Shown here: positions 53,234 through 63,374 of the stretch, piece after piece
Position numbering within the stretch: the first letter of the stretch is position 1
Layout: each line of letters starts with the position of its first letter
DNA from: JAEZDC01 sp036676415
GTDB taxonomy: Bacteria; Bacteroidota; Bacteroidia; Chitinophagales; Chitinophagaceae
Direction: 5' to 3'
Assembly (NCBI GenBank): GCA_036676415.1
Contig: JAKFCX010000017.1
Location: forward strand, 1-64,000
Length of the DNA stretch: 64,000 nt
Made by a program: the position numbers and the translations under genes
Notes under the pieces: model-generated
What the model saw: the letters and a program-made list of their open reading frames with translations, nothing else
What the model was told of the DNA's origin: nothing
Database searches by the model: none

Positions 53234-54325
53234 ATGCGTTTTCGTGCTATTGACACTTTCAGGGGGCTTGCAGCCATTCTTGTAATATTGTTTCATATAC
53301 CCGATTCAATTCTATTTGCTGGCAACCAGCTGGTTGCTCATGGTTATATGGCTGTTGATTTCTTCTTTGTGCTTTCGGGTTTTGTAATGGCACATAGTTA
53401 TTTAAAGAAGATAAATGATCTGCCTTCTGCAAAAGATTTTGCTGTAAAGCGTTTTAAGCGGATTTACCCGTTGCATTTATTTACGCTGTTAGTGTTCTTT
53501 GCTTTTGAAGCAACACGTTTCTTTGTTGACCAGTATTTCGTACCACTGAACACACCACCGTTTGAAAATTCCGGTTTCTGGTCGTTCATTGGAAATCTTA
53601 CGCTCACTCATTCAATGGGGCTTTTCGATCACCTTAGCTGGAACCTTCCCAGCTGGAGTATCAGTGTAGAATTTTATGTGTATATATTCTGGGCTTTGGC
53701 ATTGATCGCCTTTCGTAAAAAATTATGGCTGGTTGGATTGATATCTGCTCCTGCTATTATATGGTTCTTATGGAGATTCAATGGAAATATCGAGTACACT
53801 TTTGATTATGGTTTTATCCGTTGCCTGTTTGGATTTTTACTCGGTATGTATGCTTATCTTTTTGCAAAGCGGTTTGAAAAAAAGATGAACGTAACACTGG
53901 CAACAGTTACAGAGATCGGCTTATTGGCAATTACAGGCTACCTGTTGGCATATATTCCAACTACGTACCATTGGATGATGCCATTCTGGTTTGCCATCGT
54001 TATCATTTTCTTCTCTACTGAAACCGGCTATGTGGCAAAATTATTTGCACATCAAAGACTGAAGTTTCTTGGAGATCTTTCGTTCTCTTATTACCTGACA
54101 CATATCGTTATCATCAGGGCTGCAGACCTGTTATTCTACAAAGTGCTGGGCTTTTCGCACAGCGTTATTGTGGAAGCTTTCTTCCTTGTATTTATATTCA
54201 GCATTATACAGGTTGTATCTCAGTTCACTTATAAACATATTGAAATGAGGTTCCAGGCTAAGCCAAAACCAAGAGTGGAACCCGTGCAGGATAGAATGGA
54301 GCCTGTGGTTGCAGGAGTTAAATAA
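53234..54325 (+). CDS. Acyltransferase family protein (OafA/YrhL type)
   Basis: 363 residues with about 10 transmembrane helices. The N-terminus FRAIDTFRGLAAILVILFHI carries the R-G-A-x-H motif of the acyltransferase-3 family, and HGYMAVDFFFVLSGFVMAHS the second signature. It likely acetylates or otherwise acylates surface glycan at the inner membrane. A TATATTTC -7-like box ends 3 bases before the ATG. It lies between surface polysaccharide genes on the other strand, which fits a role in decorating that polymer. Confidence 0.9.
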   Translation: MRFRAIDTFRGLAAILVILFHIPDSILFAGNQLVAHGYMAVDFFFVLSGFVMAHSYLKKINDLPSAKDFAVKRFKRIYPLHLFTLLVFFAFEATRFFVDQYFVPLNTPPFENSGFWSFIGNLTLTHSMGLFDHLSWNLPSWSISVEFYVYIFWALALIAFRKKLWLVGLISAPAIIWFLWRFNGNIEYTFDYGFIRCLFGFLLGMYAYLFAKRFEKKMNVTLATVTEIGLLAITGYLLAYIPTTYHWMMPFWFAIVIIFFSTETGYVAKLFAHQRLKFLGDLSFSYYLTHIVIIRAADLLFYKVLGFSHSVIVEAFFLVFIFSIIQVVSQFTYKHIEMRFQAKPKPRVEPVQDRMEPVVAGVK

Positions 54326-54391
54326 CTTCAAAAAAATTCGATAAAACTTTATTTGATTGGGTAAAGTTTAAATTAGTGCCTAACAACATTA

Positions 54392-54829
54392 ATGAAGAGA
54401 TTCCCCATAGCTAGTTTGCTCTTTGCACTTCAAGCTTGCCAGGAGAAAAATGAGTTTACTAATCAAGGTAATAAACTTACTATTACTTCAGATACGGCCA
54501 TCAAATTAATACAAACTGCAAGTGGGACAATTCTACCATATAAAGAAGTGATGATTAGAGATAGTAGATTTCAGGTTGTGATGCTTGGAAATGACACCAT
54601 ATTTGTCTCAACTAAAGATTCAAACTTTACAACACCAGAAGATTATCGTATTGGAATTCGTTTCGGCGACTTACCAAAACAGCTTAAAAATAATATCAAA
54701 AAAGAACCGGGATTCAGTTACTGGATTAACCTATCGGGTTGGAAGCTTGGATTCTGCAATGGCAATTCATGTACAGATTATATTCCATTAGACAGTTCTG
54801 CTGTTGACTTCATTTTTAAACGATATTAA
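54392..54829 (+). CDS. Small lipoprotein-like hypothetical protein
   Basis: 145 residues. The start MKRFPIASLLFALQAC gives a lipobox-like LQAC, so it may be lipidated at C16. The mature part has a WINLSGWKLGFCNGNSCTDYIP stretch with two cysteines that may form a disulphide. No recognised family. Its base composition is more AT-rich than its neighbours. Confidence 0.6.
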   Translation: MKRFPIASLLFALQACQEKNEFTNQGNKLTITSDTAIKLIQTASGTILPYKEVMIRDSRFQVVMLGNDTIFVSTKDSNFTTPEDYRIGIRFGDLPKQLKNNIKKEPGFSYWINLSGWKLGFCNGNSCTDYIPLDSSAVDFIFKRY

Positions 54830-54872
54830 GTGCCAAAAAAATAAATGGAACTATCTCTTCTCATCTAAAAAC

Positions 54873-54901
54873 AAAAAGAGACCTCATCGGTCTCTTTTTT
54901 A
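54873..54901. terminator. Bidirectional terminator
   Basis: AAAAAGAGACC pairs perfectly with GGTCTCTTTTT around loop TCATC, with A and T runs on each side. It serves the small lipoprotein gene and the convergent xylanase gene. Confidence 0.88.
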
Positions 54902-54919
54902 TCATATTCATTCGATAAA

Positions 54920-56512
54920 CTATCCTTTCTTCCTTAATCCAACCACTACACCATAATAAGCTGCCTTTTTACGGTATTGCTTATCAAATAAAGTTGGTGC
55001 ATCATCTTTTCCCTGGTGGGTGATGATCCAGCTGTACTTATCTGTTGGATCCCAGAAGGTAATGCCCACTCTTTGTGGTGCAGGCACCAACCTGTAATAT
55101 GCACCAACTACAAACCTGTACAGATCACGCTGTGCAATCAGGTCGGCTTCTGTTGGCTGGTAACCGAAATAATTCCATGGGTTAACACGAATATCCATTT
55201 CTGAGATACGGATCTTTAATCCGGTAGCAGCTAACTTCTGTAATGCTCTTTCAATTCCACCCCTGTCGTTCTTCGTATCTAAATGCATTTGTAACCCAAT
55301 GCCGTGTACCGGTACACCGGCAGCTTTTAACTGGTTGATCATCCTGATCATTGAATCGAGCTTCACACCATCAGATTCCAGCTTTGCTTCATTGAGGAAT
55401 AATGTTGCATTTGGATTGGCCTGGTTGGCATACCTGAATGCTTTCTCTATATAGCCTGCTCCTAAAAATTCAGCAAAATAAAATTTATCTCCTGCCATTG
55501 AACCCGGTTGTGGATTCGTTTTGATCTTTCCTGTTCCATCTTCCAAAGGTTCATTCACTACATCCCATGAAGTAATTTTATTCTGGTAGCGTAAGACTGA
55601 CTGAGTGATAAATCTTTTCATCGCAGTATCTACTTTCACAGGGTCGATTGCATAAATGCCATCATTCGGACGAGGAATACTCATTGCATCAATGTAAAAA
55701 GTACCGGCTTCAGGAAAATGAAACTTCAGGCTTGCCAGGGCTTCATTTGCAGTAAAGGTCCATGAATATTTTGCCCAGTTTGGCGTCAGCACAAATGTCT
55801 TTTCCTGGTAAGTGGTATTTTGAACCACTGCTTTCAACCGGCTTCCGTTGGCTGCAGCTTTTGCATAAAAACTCAGCGTATATGATCTGCCTGCAGTTAA
55901 AGAAAAATTATCACTATAGGTTTGAATACTATATTGAAAAGGGCCAGGCGTAACAACATTCACTCTCATTGCTCTCATTCCCTCATATACACCGGAAGTT
56001 TCCTGCTGAAAATTTCCTGTTGCACCCGTTGCCACCTGTGTGATCCAGTTGGTGAACACATCTCCTGCTCCTGTTTCAAATCCTGAATTCGGAACCACAT
56101 TCGTTTCACTTGTTGTTGAACGAAGTGATCTCATATAAGTGGTGTTGGTACTTTGCCAGTCAACCAAAGTATGTCCAAACACACTCAGATTGGCAGCATC
56201 TGCAATAGCGATCAGCTGATCAGATTTAGTATAATCAAGACCTCCTTCATTGGTGACTACAGAAGCATGTTTCAATTCATTCTCCAATGTAACACTATTG
56301 AAGTGTTGCTTTATGATATCCAGGTAAGCAGGATCATTTACTAATGGGTTCAGCTGCACTCCTACTCCAATTGGAAACTCTGCGAGATTTTTAATTACAC
56401 CAGTCGTATCACCTGCTTTATATTCATCAACAGCAGATGGATTCTTCTTGCATGAACTAGCATACACACCCAGTAACAGCGTTACTGCCAAAACATAATT
56501 CTTTCGTAACAT
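54920..56512 (-). CDS. Endo-1,4-beta-xylanase, GH10, with inserted CBM
   Basis: 530 residues, a lipoprotein (YASSC, C21). The GH10 barrel begins at about 45 (FPIGVGVQLNPL, VTLENELKH, GHTLVDWQS) and is interrupted at about 138-280 by a CBM4/9-like module. It resumes with the acid/base E321 (WDVVNEPLEDG) and the nucleophile E438 (RISEMDIRV). It cuts xylan at the cell surface. No SusC/D pair lies next to it, so it is not in a full utilisation locus here. Confidence 0.93.
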   Translation of the reverse strand: MLRKNYVLAVTLLLGVYASSCKKNPSAVDEYKAGDTTGVIKNLAEFPIGVGVQLNPLVNDPAYLDIIKQHFNSVTLENELKHASVVTNEGGLDYTKSDQLIAIADAANLSVFGHTLVDWQSTNTTYMRSLRSTTSETNVVPNSGFETGAGDVFTNWITQVATGATGNFQQETSGVYEGMRAMRVNVVTPGPFQYSIQTYSDNFSLTAGRSYTLSFYAKAAANGSRLKAVVQNTTYQEKTFVLTPNWAKYSWTFTANEALASLKFHFPEAGTFYIDAMSIPRPNDGIYAIDPVKVDTAMKRFITQSVLRYQNKITSWDVVNEPLEDGTGKIKTNPQPGSMAGDKFYFAEFLGAGYIEKAFRYANQANPNATLFLNEAKLESDGVKLDSMIRMINQLKAAGVPVHGIGLQMHLDTKNDRGGIERALQKLAATGLKIRISEMDIRVNPWNYFGYQPTEADLIAQRDLYRFVVGAYYRLVPAPQRVGITFWDPTDKYSWIITHQGKDDAPTLFDKQYRKKAAYYGVVVGLRKKG

Positions 56513-56606
56513 GAGACAATTGATTTTAAGTTCCTGCCACTACTTCATAAAAAATTGAGCCAATCTTAACTGAACCATAAGGAATACAGTAGTAGAAGCG
56601 GCAGCA

Positions 56607-57986
56607 TTACCTGGTGAAAGGAACAGGAGCAGGCAAAGGATAGTAACGAGTTGATGGTTCTTCCACTTCCTCAACTACTTCATCTTCCTCATCATCTGCT
56701 CTTTTTTTGAAAACAGTATACCAGAAGAAGAGCATGAGTAATACAAAGAAGAAATGTTTACCCCGGAAATAGCTGGTTTCTGTGATATTGTTGATGCAGA
56801 ATACAACCGAAATAAACAACATCACAATATTTTTATTGCTTAACACCCTGAAAATATTAGTGAAGTACTGGAAGAGGAACAGCAATAAACAAATAACACC
56901 GATCCATCCTAAGGTAACTTTTGTATCTAGGTACCCATTATGGCCTGAGTTCGGTGTCCACTCCAGTTCATGAAGACTTGCTTTGGGATGATATGTTTTT
57001 TCACCCCAGTATGCACCTGTTCCAAAGCCCAGCCATTGTTTGTCGTAGTTACGAAGATCCATCAGCATCACGTGCCATACGTCGCTACGGCCGGTGAAGG
57101 TCATATCTCTTTCTGCAAATTCCATTTTCTCTGCTTCGCCTTTTTCAAAAGTCTGGGTGTAATAAGGAAGATACAACCCTGCAGCAATAACAAATATCAG
57201 GAATGGCCTGATCAGGAAACGGAAATTATATAGCACAAAACAGATGATTCCACCTACCATGGAAGTTTTACTATCACATTCCATTGCCTGGTAAATAATC
57301 AGGCCATTGAGCAACAGCCACAAGGGCCATTTGATGGATTTGCGTTTATAGAAATTCAGTATCAGGAAAAAGAATGAAAGAAACTGTCCAAGGTTATTGG
57401 GTGAAGAAAAGAACGATTGCTTTCTTCCTGAATCATCAATAGTCCAGCTGGATTCTGCAGGAAATAATGCAATGGACAAAGCACTCATCACACCGATGAT
57501 GATCGCAAAACGCTTCAGCACATCAAATACATACTCATCACCTTTCTCCCAGAATATTTTTACAATTGCGAGTGTCTGGAAGATAGTGAGCAAGGTCCTG
57601 ATAATGATCTGCCGCGATTCGCCTTTCATCACAGGATCTACCCAGGTTAATGAAACCAGGATCAGCAGCATCATCGTTATCATCATCACACACCTGCCCC
57701 ATTTCAACGTAAGTGATTTACCGACAAAGAATAAATAAGCAAGCGATAATAATGCAAACACCTGCCCGAGTGCATTTGTTAATGAAGTAAGATTGATCCA
57801 TTTTCCAAACGTTACAAAGAAATCAGCGAAAGGAAACAGCAGGAAGAACAGGTTCACTTCACCCAATAAAAAGCCCATAACCTTACCTGTATAAGTATAA
57901 GATGGCTTAAGTTCCTGTTCAAATTGAATAGAAGGTGCGTACATAGATATTCCCAACAGCACCCTATATAGCAAAGCTGCTGCCAT
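56607..57986 (-). CDS. O-antigen ligase/polymerase family membrane protein
   Basis: 459 residues with about ten transmembrane helices and a large periplasmic loop (about 265-370, with FTGRSDVWHVMLMDL and HNGYLDTKVTLGWIG), as in the Wzy/WaaL O-antigen ligase family. A charged Glu/Asp-rich cytosolic tail ends it. It may polymerise or ligate the polysaccharide made by the nearby locus. The ATG at 57986 is used; the longer frame starts at a TTG with 15 extra residues. Confidence 0.85.
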   Translation of the reverse strand: MAAALLYRVLLGISMYAPSIQFEQELKPSYTYTGKVMGFLLGEVNLFFLLFPFADFFVTFGKWINLTSLTNALGQVFALLSLAYLFFVGKSLTLKWGRCVMMITMMLLILVSLTWVDPVMKGESRQIIIRTLLTIFQTLAIVKIFWEKGDEYVFDVLKRFAIIIGVMSALSIALFPAESSWTIDDSGRKQSFFSSPNNLGQFLSFFFLILNFYKRKSIKWPLWLLLNGLIIYQAMECDSKTSMVGGIICFVLYNFRFLIRPFLIFVIAAGLYLPYYTQTFEKGEAEKMEFAERDMTFTGRSDVWHVMLMDLRNYDKQWLGFGTGAYWGEKTYHPKASLHELEWTPNSGHNGYLDTKVTLGWIGVICLLLFLFQYFTNIFRVLSNKNIVMLFISVVFCINNITETSYFRGKHFFFVLLMLFFWYTVFKKRADDEEDEVVEEVEEPSTRYYPLPAPVPFTR

Positions 57987-58163
57987 CCTGTGGTTCTGTT
58001 GCAAAAAATATCCACGAACTTTCTGCAACAAACAATAACCTGTTGAAAGATAAAATACTTGTTACGCAAAATTTAATTCCAACCACTTCATTAAAACCAG
58101 GTTCAACAGGTTTTCATCGAACGGAAAACCAAAACAGCAGCTGTGTAAATTGTCTACACAAAA

Positions 58164-58186
58164 AAGGTTGCCATTACAGCAACCTT
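58164..58186 (-). terminator. Rho-independent terminator of the M48 gene
   Basis: A stem AAGGTTGC/GCAACCTT with a 7-base loop; the minus strand follows with TTTTTT. About 25 bases past the stop at 58212. Confidence 0.85.
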
Positions 58187-58211
58187 CTCACAATACATAT
58201 TTTAATGATGG

Positions 58212-59669
58212 TTATTGACCGATCACTTTTATCAAAGTTCCTTTTGGTACATTATCAGTCAACTTCATACCATTCAGAATGGCCAGTTCTTCCAGCTTTG
58301 CCTGAGGCATATTAAAACTTTGCAATGCCTGTGATAAAGTTGTACTGTTTGCAACTGTTTTGATCCTGATCCTGTCTGGTTTTTTATTCAGCTTTGCAGG
58401 GTCAGTAAGTTGCCTAAAGTTCTGCATGGTGTTGTTGAAAGTACTTACGTAGTTGTTGAAATCGGCTACCGATGAAACACCGATAAAATGAAAAATGCTC
58501 CCGTTGTACTGGATAAAATACGACATCGTTCTCACACTTGCCGGCTGTTGCTGCTGTTGTTGATCTCCCACCTGGTCTGCCACAACATACAGTGCAGGTA
58601 AACCACTTACAGTAACACTTCTTGATTCCAGCACCTGCAATTTATATTGCTGAACTGCATTATTGGCTGCTTCCTGTAAAGTGTTTCCACGGCCTCCCAT
58701 AAACATCAATAAAGCTTTACCATCCTGTGGAGCCAGTTGAACCACCTGTGGTGAATTCTGGTACATCCATCCCTGTGGAGTTGGGAACTGGAATTTCATT
58801 GGTGGATGATAGAAAACATTATTCTCTAAAAATCCACCACGTGGATCTTCTCCATATATTAATCCATCTATTCTTCTTAAATATTCATTTCTTTTTACCT
58901 GCGGATTGGTCAGGTTAAGCTTTTGCTGCCATTCTGTTGCCAGTTTATTCGTTGCAACATTCCTGTCTCCGGGGTTTGGGTGAGTTGATAAAAAATCAGG
59001 CAACTCAGAAGAACCGGTCTTTGCACCTTGTCTTTCCAAAGTAGTAAAGAAGCCTGCCATCTCGTGTGCATCATATCCTATTTTAGTAGAATACTCCACA
59101 CCAAGTCTGTCTGATTCTCTTTCCGCATCACGCCCAAACTTCAGGAACATTAGTCCCAAACCTTGCGAAGCAACATCAGCAAATCTTGCCAGGTTAGGAT
59201 TGATCACCACACCTGCAATAATGCCGAGCTGTCCCAGTAGCTGGTTACGTTGCTGTGCTACTGAATGTCTTGCTGCAACGTGGCCGATCTCATGACCCAA
59301 TACACCGGCAAACTCAGCTTCATTATTAAAATGAGCCATGATGCCTCTTGTGAAATATACATATCCACCAGGTACAGCAAATGCATTCAGCACTTCAGAT
59401 TCTACTACCCGGAAGTGGTAGGCAATATTTGGCCGGTGAGAAATGGCTGCCATCTGGTTTCCTTTTTCAGATATAAATCGTTGTAAAGAACTATCCTCAT
59501 ACAAACCGAATTGAGCAATAATTTGCGGGTCAGCTTCCTGTCCCATTGCAATTTCCTGTGCCTCCGACATAAACACCACCTGGCTTTTACCTGTTACCGG
59601 GTTCCTTGAACAGGACTCTATTACTACATACGTAAAAAGGAGACTGCAGATGAAGAATAGCTTTTTCAT
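58212..59669 (-). CDS. M48 family metalloprotease, BepA-like lipoprotein
   Basis: 485 residues. The lipobox VIESC places it as a periplasmic lipoprotein (C20). The M48 zinc site is HEIGH at 126-130, with a third ligand in the DAERESDRLG segment. The C-terminal part (about 430-485) looks like a LysM-type fold (TTLSQALQSFNMPQ and PKGTLIKVI). BepA-like proteins take part in outer-membrane protein quality control; by family only. Confidence 0.9.
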   Translation of the reverse strand: MKKLFFICSLLFTYVVIESCSRNPVTGKSQVVFMSEAQEIAMGQEADPQIIAQFGLYEDSSLQRFISEKGNQMAAISHRPNIAYHFRVVESEVLNAFAVPGGYVYFTRGIMAHFNNEAEFAGVLGHEIGHVAARHSVAQQRNQLLGQLGIIAGVVINPNLARFADVASQGLGLMFLKFGRDAERESDRLGVEYSTKIGYDAHEMAGFFTTLERQGAKTGSSELPDFLSTHPNPGDRNVATNKLATEWQQKLNLTNPQVKRNEYLRRIDGLIYGEDPRGGFLENNVFYHPPMKFQFPTPQGWMYQNSPQVVQLAPQDGKALLMFMGGRGNTLQEAANNAVQQYKLQVLESRSVTVSGLPALYVVADQVGDQQQQQQPASVRTMSYFIQYNGSIFHFIGVSSVADFNNYVSTFNNTMQNFRQLTDPAKLNKKPDRIRIKTVANSTTLSQALQSFNMPQAKLEELAILNGMKLTDNVPKGTLIKVIGQ

Positions 59670-59694
59670 TTTCTAAGATTTAGTGCAGTACTTG

Positions 59695-59702
59695 CAAAGA
59701 TA
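59695..59702 (-). promoter_or_regulatory. -7 box TATCTTTG upstream of the M48 gene
   Basis: A full TAnnTTTG match on the minus strand about 25 bases before the ATG. Confidence 0.4.
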
Positions 59703-59815
59703 GTACCACAGCAGCTGGTTCTCAGCAGATTGAAATGGGATGAGTGGCTCAATAGGCTGTTGAAACAGGAGGTATCGCAGCATTACCAACCTATTTTCGT
59801 AGCAGAAGTTTGGCT

Positions 59816-60658
59816 ATGCAGCATGTAGAGTTTTTTCACAACGATCATTTTGAAAGGAATTATTCCAGGAAGAAAGCAGTTGGCGACCTGTCAAGATTCA
59901 TTGACTATTTCTGGGAAATAAATTTTGAAGAACTGGATAAAGAATATCCGGATGGTTTTTCTGACGCACTTTTCCCCAATATCGGTTATACTTATCTCAT
60001 TAATCTTGGTACGCCTTTCATCATTCAATTAGATGATGAAAAGTTTGAAATGAAAGCTGATGGATTTCTGCCGAGGCATTGTAATATGATTTGCCATCAT
60101 TCACCAGGCAATAAAATATTCGGCATTAAGTTCAAAGTTTCGCCGGTTGTTTTCCAGAAGAACATCAACTTCTCGGAATATAAAGATTACATCTTTCCTT
60201 TATCTTACCTGATCGACAGGACCATTGTTGAAGCAGTAAAGAAAGCCGGTGAGTTTGATAAAAGAGTTGAAATAATATCTGGTTACTATCATGAGATCAT
60301 CGACCAACACTCACTTTCATTAAAATATGTTGATATCGTCGTATCTATCCTGGATGAATGTTACCGGGCCAACGACTTTAATACTTCAGTTGAAGACCTT
60401 GCGAAACGATACAATATCAGCTCAAGAACCTTGCAACGGTATTTTGAAAAAGCTACCAGCGTCAATAGCAAAAAAGCGTTACAGACCTTACGTATAAGAA
60501 AAGCTGTAGAGCAATTAGTAGCCGATCCTGCCAACTTTGATTATAAAAAATATGGCTATTACGATCACAGCCATTTTTACAAACACCTCAAGCAGTTCAT
60601 CAATAGCCATAATATCTCTATTCTTGAACCACATCTTAAATTGCTGAAAGGAAAATAA
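59816..60658 (+). CDS. AraC family transcriptional regulator
   Basis: 280 residues. The N-terminal DUF6597-like sensing domain (about 15-150) includes the ISFxF-type beta pattern and a LPRHCNMICHHSPG stretch. The C-terminal HTH_18 domain has VEDLAKRYNISSRTLQRYFEK and the second helix GYYDHSHFYKHLKQF. Start at ATG 59816; a TTG two codons earlier is less likely. Regulon unknown; no obvious target adjacent. Confidence 0.9.
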   Translation: MQHVEFFHNDHFERNYSRKKAVGDLSRFIDYFWEINFEELDKEYPDGFSDALFPNIGYTYLINLGTPFIIQLDDEKFEMKADGFLPRHCNMICHHSPGNKIFGIKFKVSPVVFQKNINFSEYKDYIFPLSYLIDRTIVEAVKKAGEFDKRVEIISGYYHEIIDQHSLSLKYVDIVVSILDECYRANDFNTSVEDLAKRYNISSRTLQRYFEKATSVNSKKALQTLRIRKAVEQLVADPANFDYKKYGYYDHSHFYKHLKQFINSHNISILEPHLKLLKGK

Positions 60659-60662
60659 TTTT

Positions 60663-60689
60663 CGTCATTGCGAGGCACGAAGCAATCTC
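60663..60689 (+). repeat. REP-like ATTGCGAGG...GCAATCTC element
   Basis: A short imperfect palindrome (ATTGC at 60667 and GCAAT further on) of a kind common between genes in bacteria. Directly after it comes a CTCATA/CCTCCTA pyrimidine-rich low-complexity run to about 60745. Confidence 0.55.
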
Positions 60690-60748
60690 ATATTTCGCAC
60701 CTCATATCTCCTGTCTCTTGCCTCATACCTCCTACCTCCTATCTCTTT

Positions 60749-63208
60749 TTAATTCCCTCCAGCTCTTCTTATTTCCTCTTCCGAAGCCATTGCTTTTCTT
60801 CTGGCTGCCTGCACCTTGTTATTTCCAAATCGATAAGTGAAACTAAGATTGGCTACACGTGTCTCCCTATAGGCGTGCCAGTTCTCTACATACTTCCCGG
60901 CATAGGTAACAGTGGCTCTTGGAAGGTTTGTCCAGAATATATCAGAGATGTTCAGCCTGATAGTGCCATTTCCCTTCATCACTGTTTTCTGTGCACCAAT
61001 TGCAATACCCCATTGTGCTTTTGACACCATATAACCTTGTCTTCCTCCTGAATAATAATTCGCATTCAACTCAGCCCCCCAACCTTTCTTAAAAGTAAAG
61101 CTGTTATTGGTCCTGATGTTGGCTGCAGGAGCACCATTGCTGATCGGCGTTTTGGCAAGATCACCATTGAAGTGATTATAGAAGATGTTTACATTATTCA
61201 CCATATACCACCACTTGTTTACTTTGATTGGTGTGGTGGCAGTCAGGCCTATATAATCTGATGATGTAAGGTTCAACGGTATTTGCGTAGTAATATTTGA
61301 ATCGGCACCTGCAGCAATTTTGAAACCTGGTATCGCTTCAAGTATTGGAATAATAGCCGTTGTCTGTGGATCTTTTGTATGACTATAGCCCAGGGTAAAA
61401 CTCATATTCTTTACAGTATAACTCATTTCATAGGACCAGGTGAGTTGAGGTAACAACTCCGGTTTACCTGTTGCATATGTAGTAGCATCAATCAAAAACA
61501 GGAAAGGATTTAATTGTGAGTACCCTGGCCTGTCAATTCTCCGGCTCACAGAAATGCCAAGTGTTTTATCCTCTTTCAGTTTGTAATTGAAGAATGCACT
61601 TGGAAAGAACTGGAGGTAACTTGAATCCCAATGCTGGTCTTTCTGTACCTGGTGTGTATTCACCTTTGTTTGCTCTGCACGTAAGCCTAATTGTACACTG
61701 AACTTCTTTGCTTCCTTGCTGTAATTGATATAAGCAGCATGATTGTATTCATCATAAAAGAACCGATTGGTCTTTGTAGTATCTACTTTGGTTTCTGTAG
61801 GGAATACATTGAAGAACTTTGCATCATTGTCTGCCGTAACATAACTTGATTTTATACCAGCTTCAAACTTTTCACCTTTACCAAAGCTGCTGGAATAATC
61901 AACCTTACCTGTTTTCAATGTTAGTTTGCCATCCTGGTCGCCATCTAAAATATCAGCAGCCTTCGGACTGCCATTGATGTCGTAAAATGCAGATGATATT
62001 CTTGTAAGAGAAGCTGTATTGAACACACCATAATCTGCATCTGCAGACAACTCTCTTCCCTGCCTGAATGTATGTTTGAAGTTGATATTACCAACTGCAT
62101 TCCCGTTATGATCATTGTTTGTTCCTAAGGTATTGAAACGATAATAAGGAATGCCATTCTTATCATTTACCACCGAATTATTGGTATTGGTCCTGGTAAA
62201 ATGAAGCAGGTTGGTACTCACGACAAAACCCAGGATCGTTTTTTTAGATGGAAAGAAGTCTGTTCCAAACCGGGCATTATGAAAGTCCAGCGGCATCTTT
62301 GCATAATTCTCTTTATCATCAGAACCATTGAACACACCATCTTTATAAAAATTACGGTTGAGGATAAGATGGTTCAGGTTGATCCTGTAACCATAAGAAT
62401 AACTGCCAAACATATTCATGGTCTTATTGCGGTAGTTGACATTCAAACCTGCATTTGCTTTGGGATAAATACCTTGTCCATACCCTATATTAGCTGTACC
62501 ATTCATCCCCAAACGCTGGTCTTTCTTCATTCGTATATCAATGATGCCGGAGTTACCAGCTGCATCATATTTAGCAGAAGGATTGGTGATGATCTCTATT
62601 CGGTCAATTGCACTGCTTGGTAATCCTCTTAAATAATTCGCAAGGTCAGCACCCGTCATCGGTGATGGTTTTCCATCGATCATGATGATCACGCCTGCCC
62701 TTCCTCTTAAACTGATCGCATCATTCTGATCTATTGTAATACCGGGTGATCTTTCCAACACATCCATAGCTGTACTTCCTGCACTGATGATGCTGTTGTC
62801 AACATTCACAATGATCCGGTCGGTTAACCGTTGAATAAACGGTTTACGTGCAGTGACAGTAACATTATTAGCATCGTTGACTGCTTTTGGCAGCAGCTTC
62901 ATTGCAGGAACTGTTATTTCTGTTTGGCCTTCACTAATATTGAGCATTGATGAATAAGCTGTCTCATAATTCATCATCTGCACTTTCACGATGTAGCTTC
63001 CGGGTTTTACCTTATTCATTTCCGCCCATCCATTCTTATCGGTGAAAGCTGTTCTGATGATAGCTGAATCTTTTACACTTCGGAGCTCTACCGTTACATT
63101 CTCAACAGGTGTACCTTTCTCATCCAATACCTGTACTGTTACTTTAGCTGATTGCGCTATAACATTTGATGAGATCAGCAGCATCATAAACAGGAGTAAG
63201 TTCTTCAT
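60749..63208 (-). CDS. Outer membrane beta-barrel protein with carboxypeptidase-like and plug domains
   Basis: 819 residues: signal peptide (LLLFMMLLISSNVIAQ), a CarboxypepD_reg-like domain (about 22-100), a TonB-receptor-type plug (about 125-240, with SAGSTAMDVLERSPGITI and GRAGVIIMIDGKPSPM) and a C-terminal OMP_b-brl_3-type barrel (about 400-810). It resembles a TonB-dependent receptor, but no TonB box is obvious and no SusD gene is adjacent. Start at ATG 63208. Confidence 0.9.
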   Translation of the reverse strand: MKNLLLFMMLLISSNVIAQSAKVTVQVLDEKGTPVENVTVELRSVKDSAIIRTAFTDKNGWAEMNKVKPGSYIVKVQMMNYETAYSSMLNISEGQTEITVPAMKLLPKAVNDANNVTVTARKPFIQRLTDRIIVNVDNSIISAGSTAMDVLERSPGITIDQNDAISLRGRAGVIIMIDGKPSPMTGADLANYLRGLPSSAIDRIEIITNPSAKYDAAGNSGIIDIRMKKDQRLGMNGTANIGYGQGIYPKANAGLNVNYRNKTMNMFGSYSYGYRINLNHLILNRNFYKDGVFNGSDDKENYAKMPLDFHNARFGTDFFPSKKTILGFVVSTNLLHFTRTNTNNSVVNDKNGIPYYRFNTLGTNNDHNGNAVGNINFKHTFRQGRELSADADYGVFNTASLTRISSAFYDINGSPKAADILDGDQDGKLTLKTGKVDYSSSFGKGEKFEAGIKSSYVTADNDAKFFNVFPTETKVDTTKTNRFFYDEYNHAAYINYSKEAKKFSVQLGLRAEQTKVNTHQVQKDQHWDSSYLQFFPSAFFNYKLKEDKTLGISVSRRIDRPGYSQLNPFLFLIDATTYATGKPELLPQLTWSYEMSYTVKNMSFTLGYSHTKDPQTTAIIPILEAIPGFKIAAGADSNITTQIPLNLTSSDYIGLTATTPIKVNKWWYMVNNVNIFYNHFNGDLAKTPISNGAPAANIRTNNSFTFKKGWGAELNANYYSGGRQGYMVSKAQWGIAIGAQKTVMKGNGTIRLNISDIFWTNLPRATVTYAGKYVENWHAYRETRVANLSFTYRFGNNKVQAARRKAMASEEEIRRAGGN

Positions 63209-63374
63209 GTATCTGTCTTTTGCCCAAAACACTTTAAAATTCGTGGTACTATTTTGTAAAATATCATTGCCTGCTTTATTGCTCTATAAACGGGTTGCTA
63301 TAGTCATTAACACAAATAGCAATGTCGTTTTTTTACACAATGCAAAGGGGCATAATATTGGTGCCATCAATCAT

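Noticed and set aside
63042..63374. Upstream part of a 185-aa plus-strand frame
   Set aside because: It is antisense to the start of the barrel protein gene; only the part from 63375 has independent coding features.
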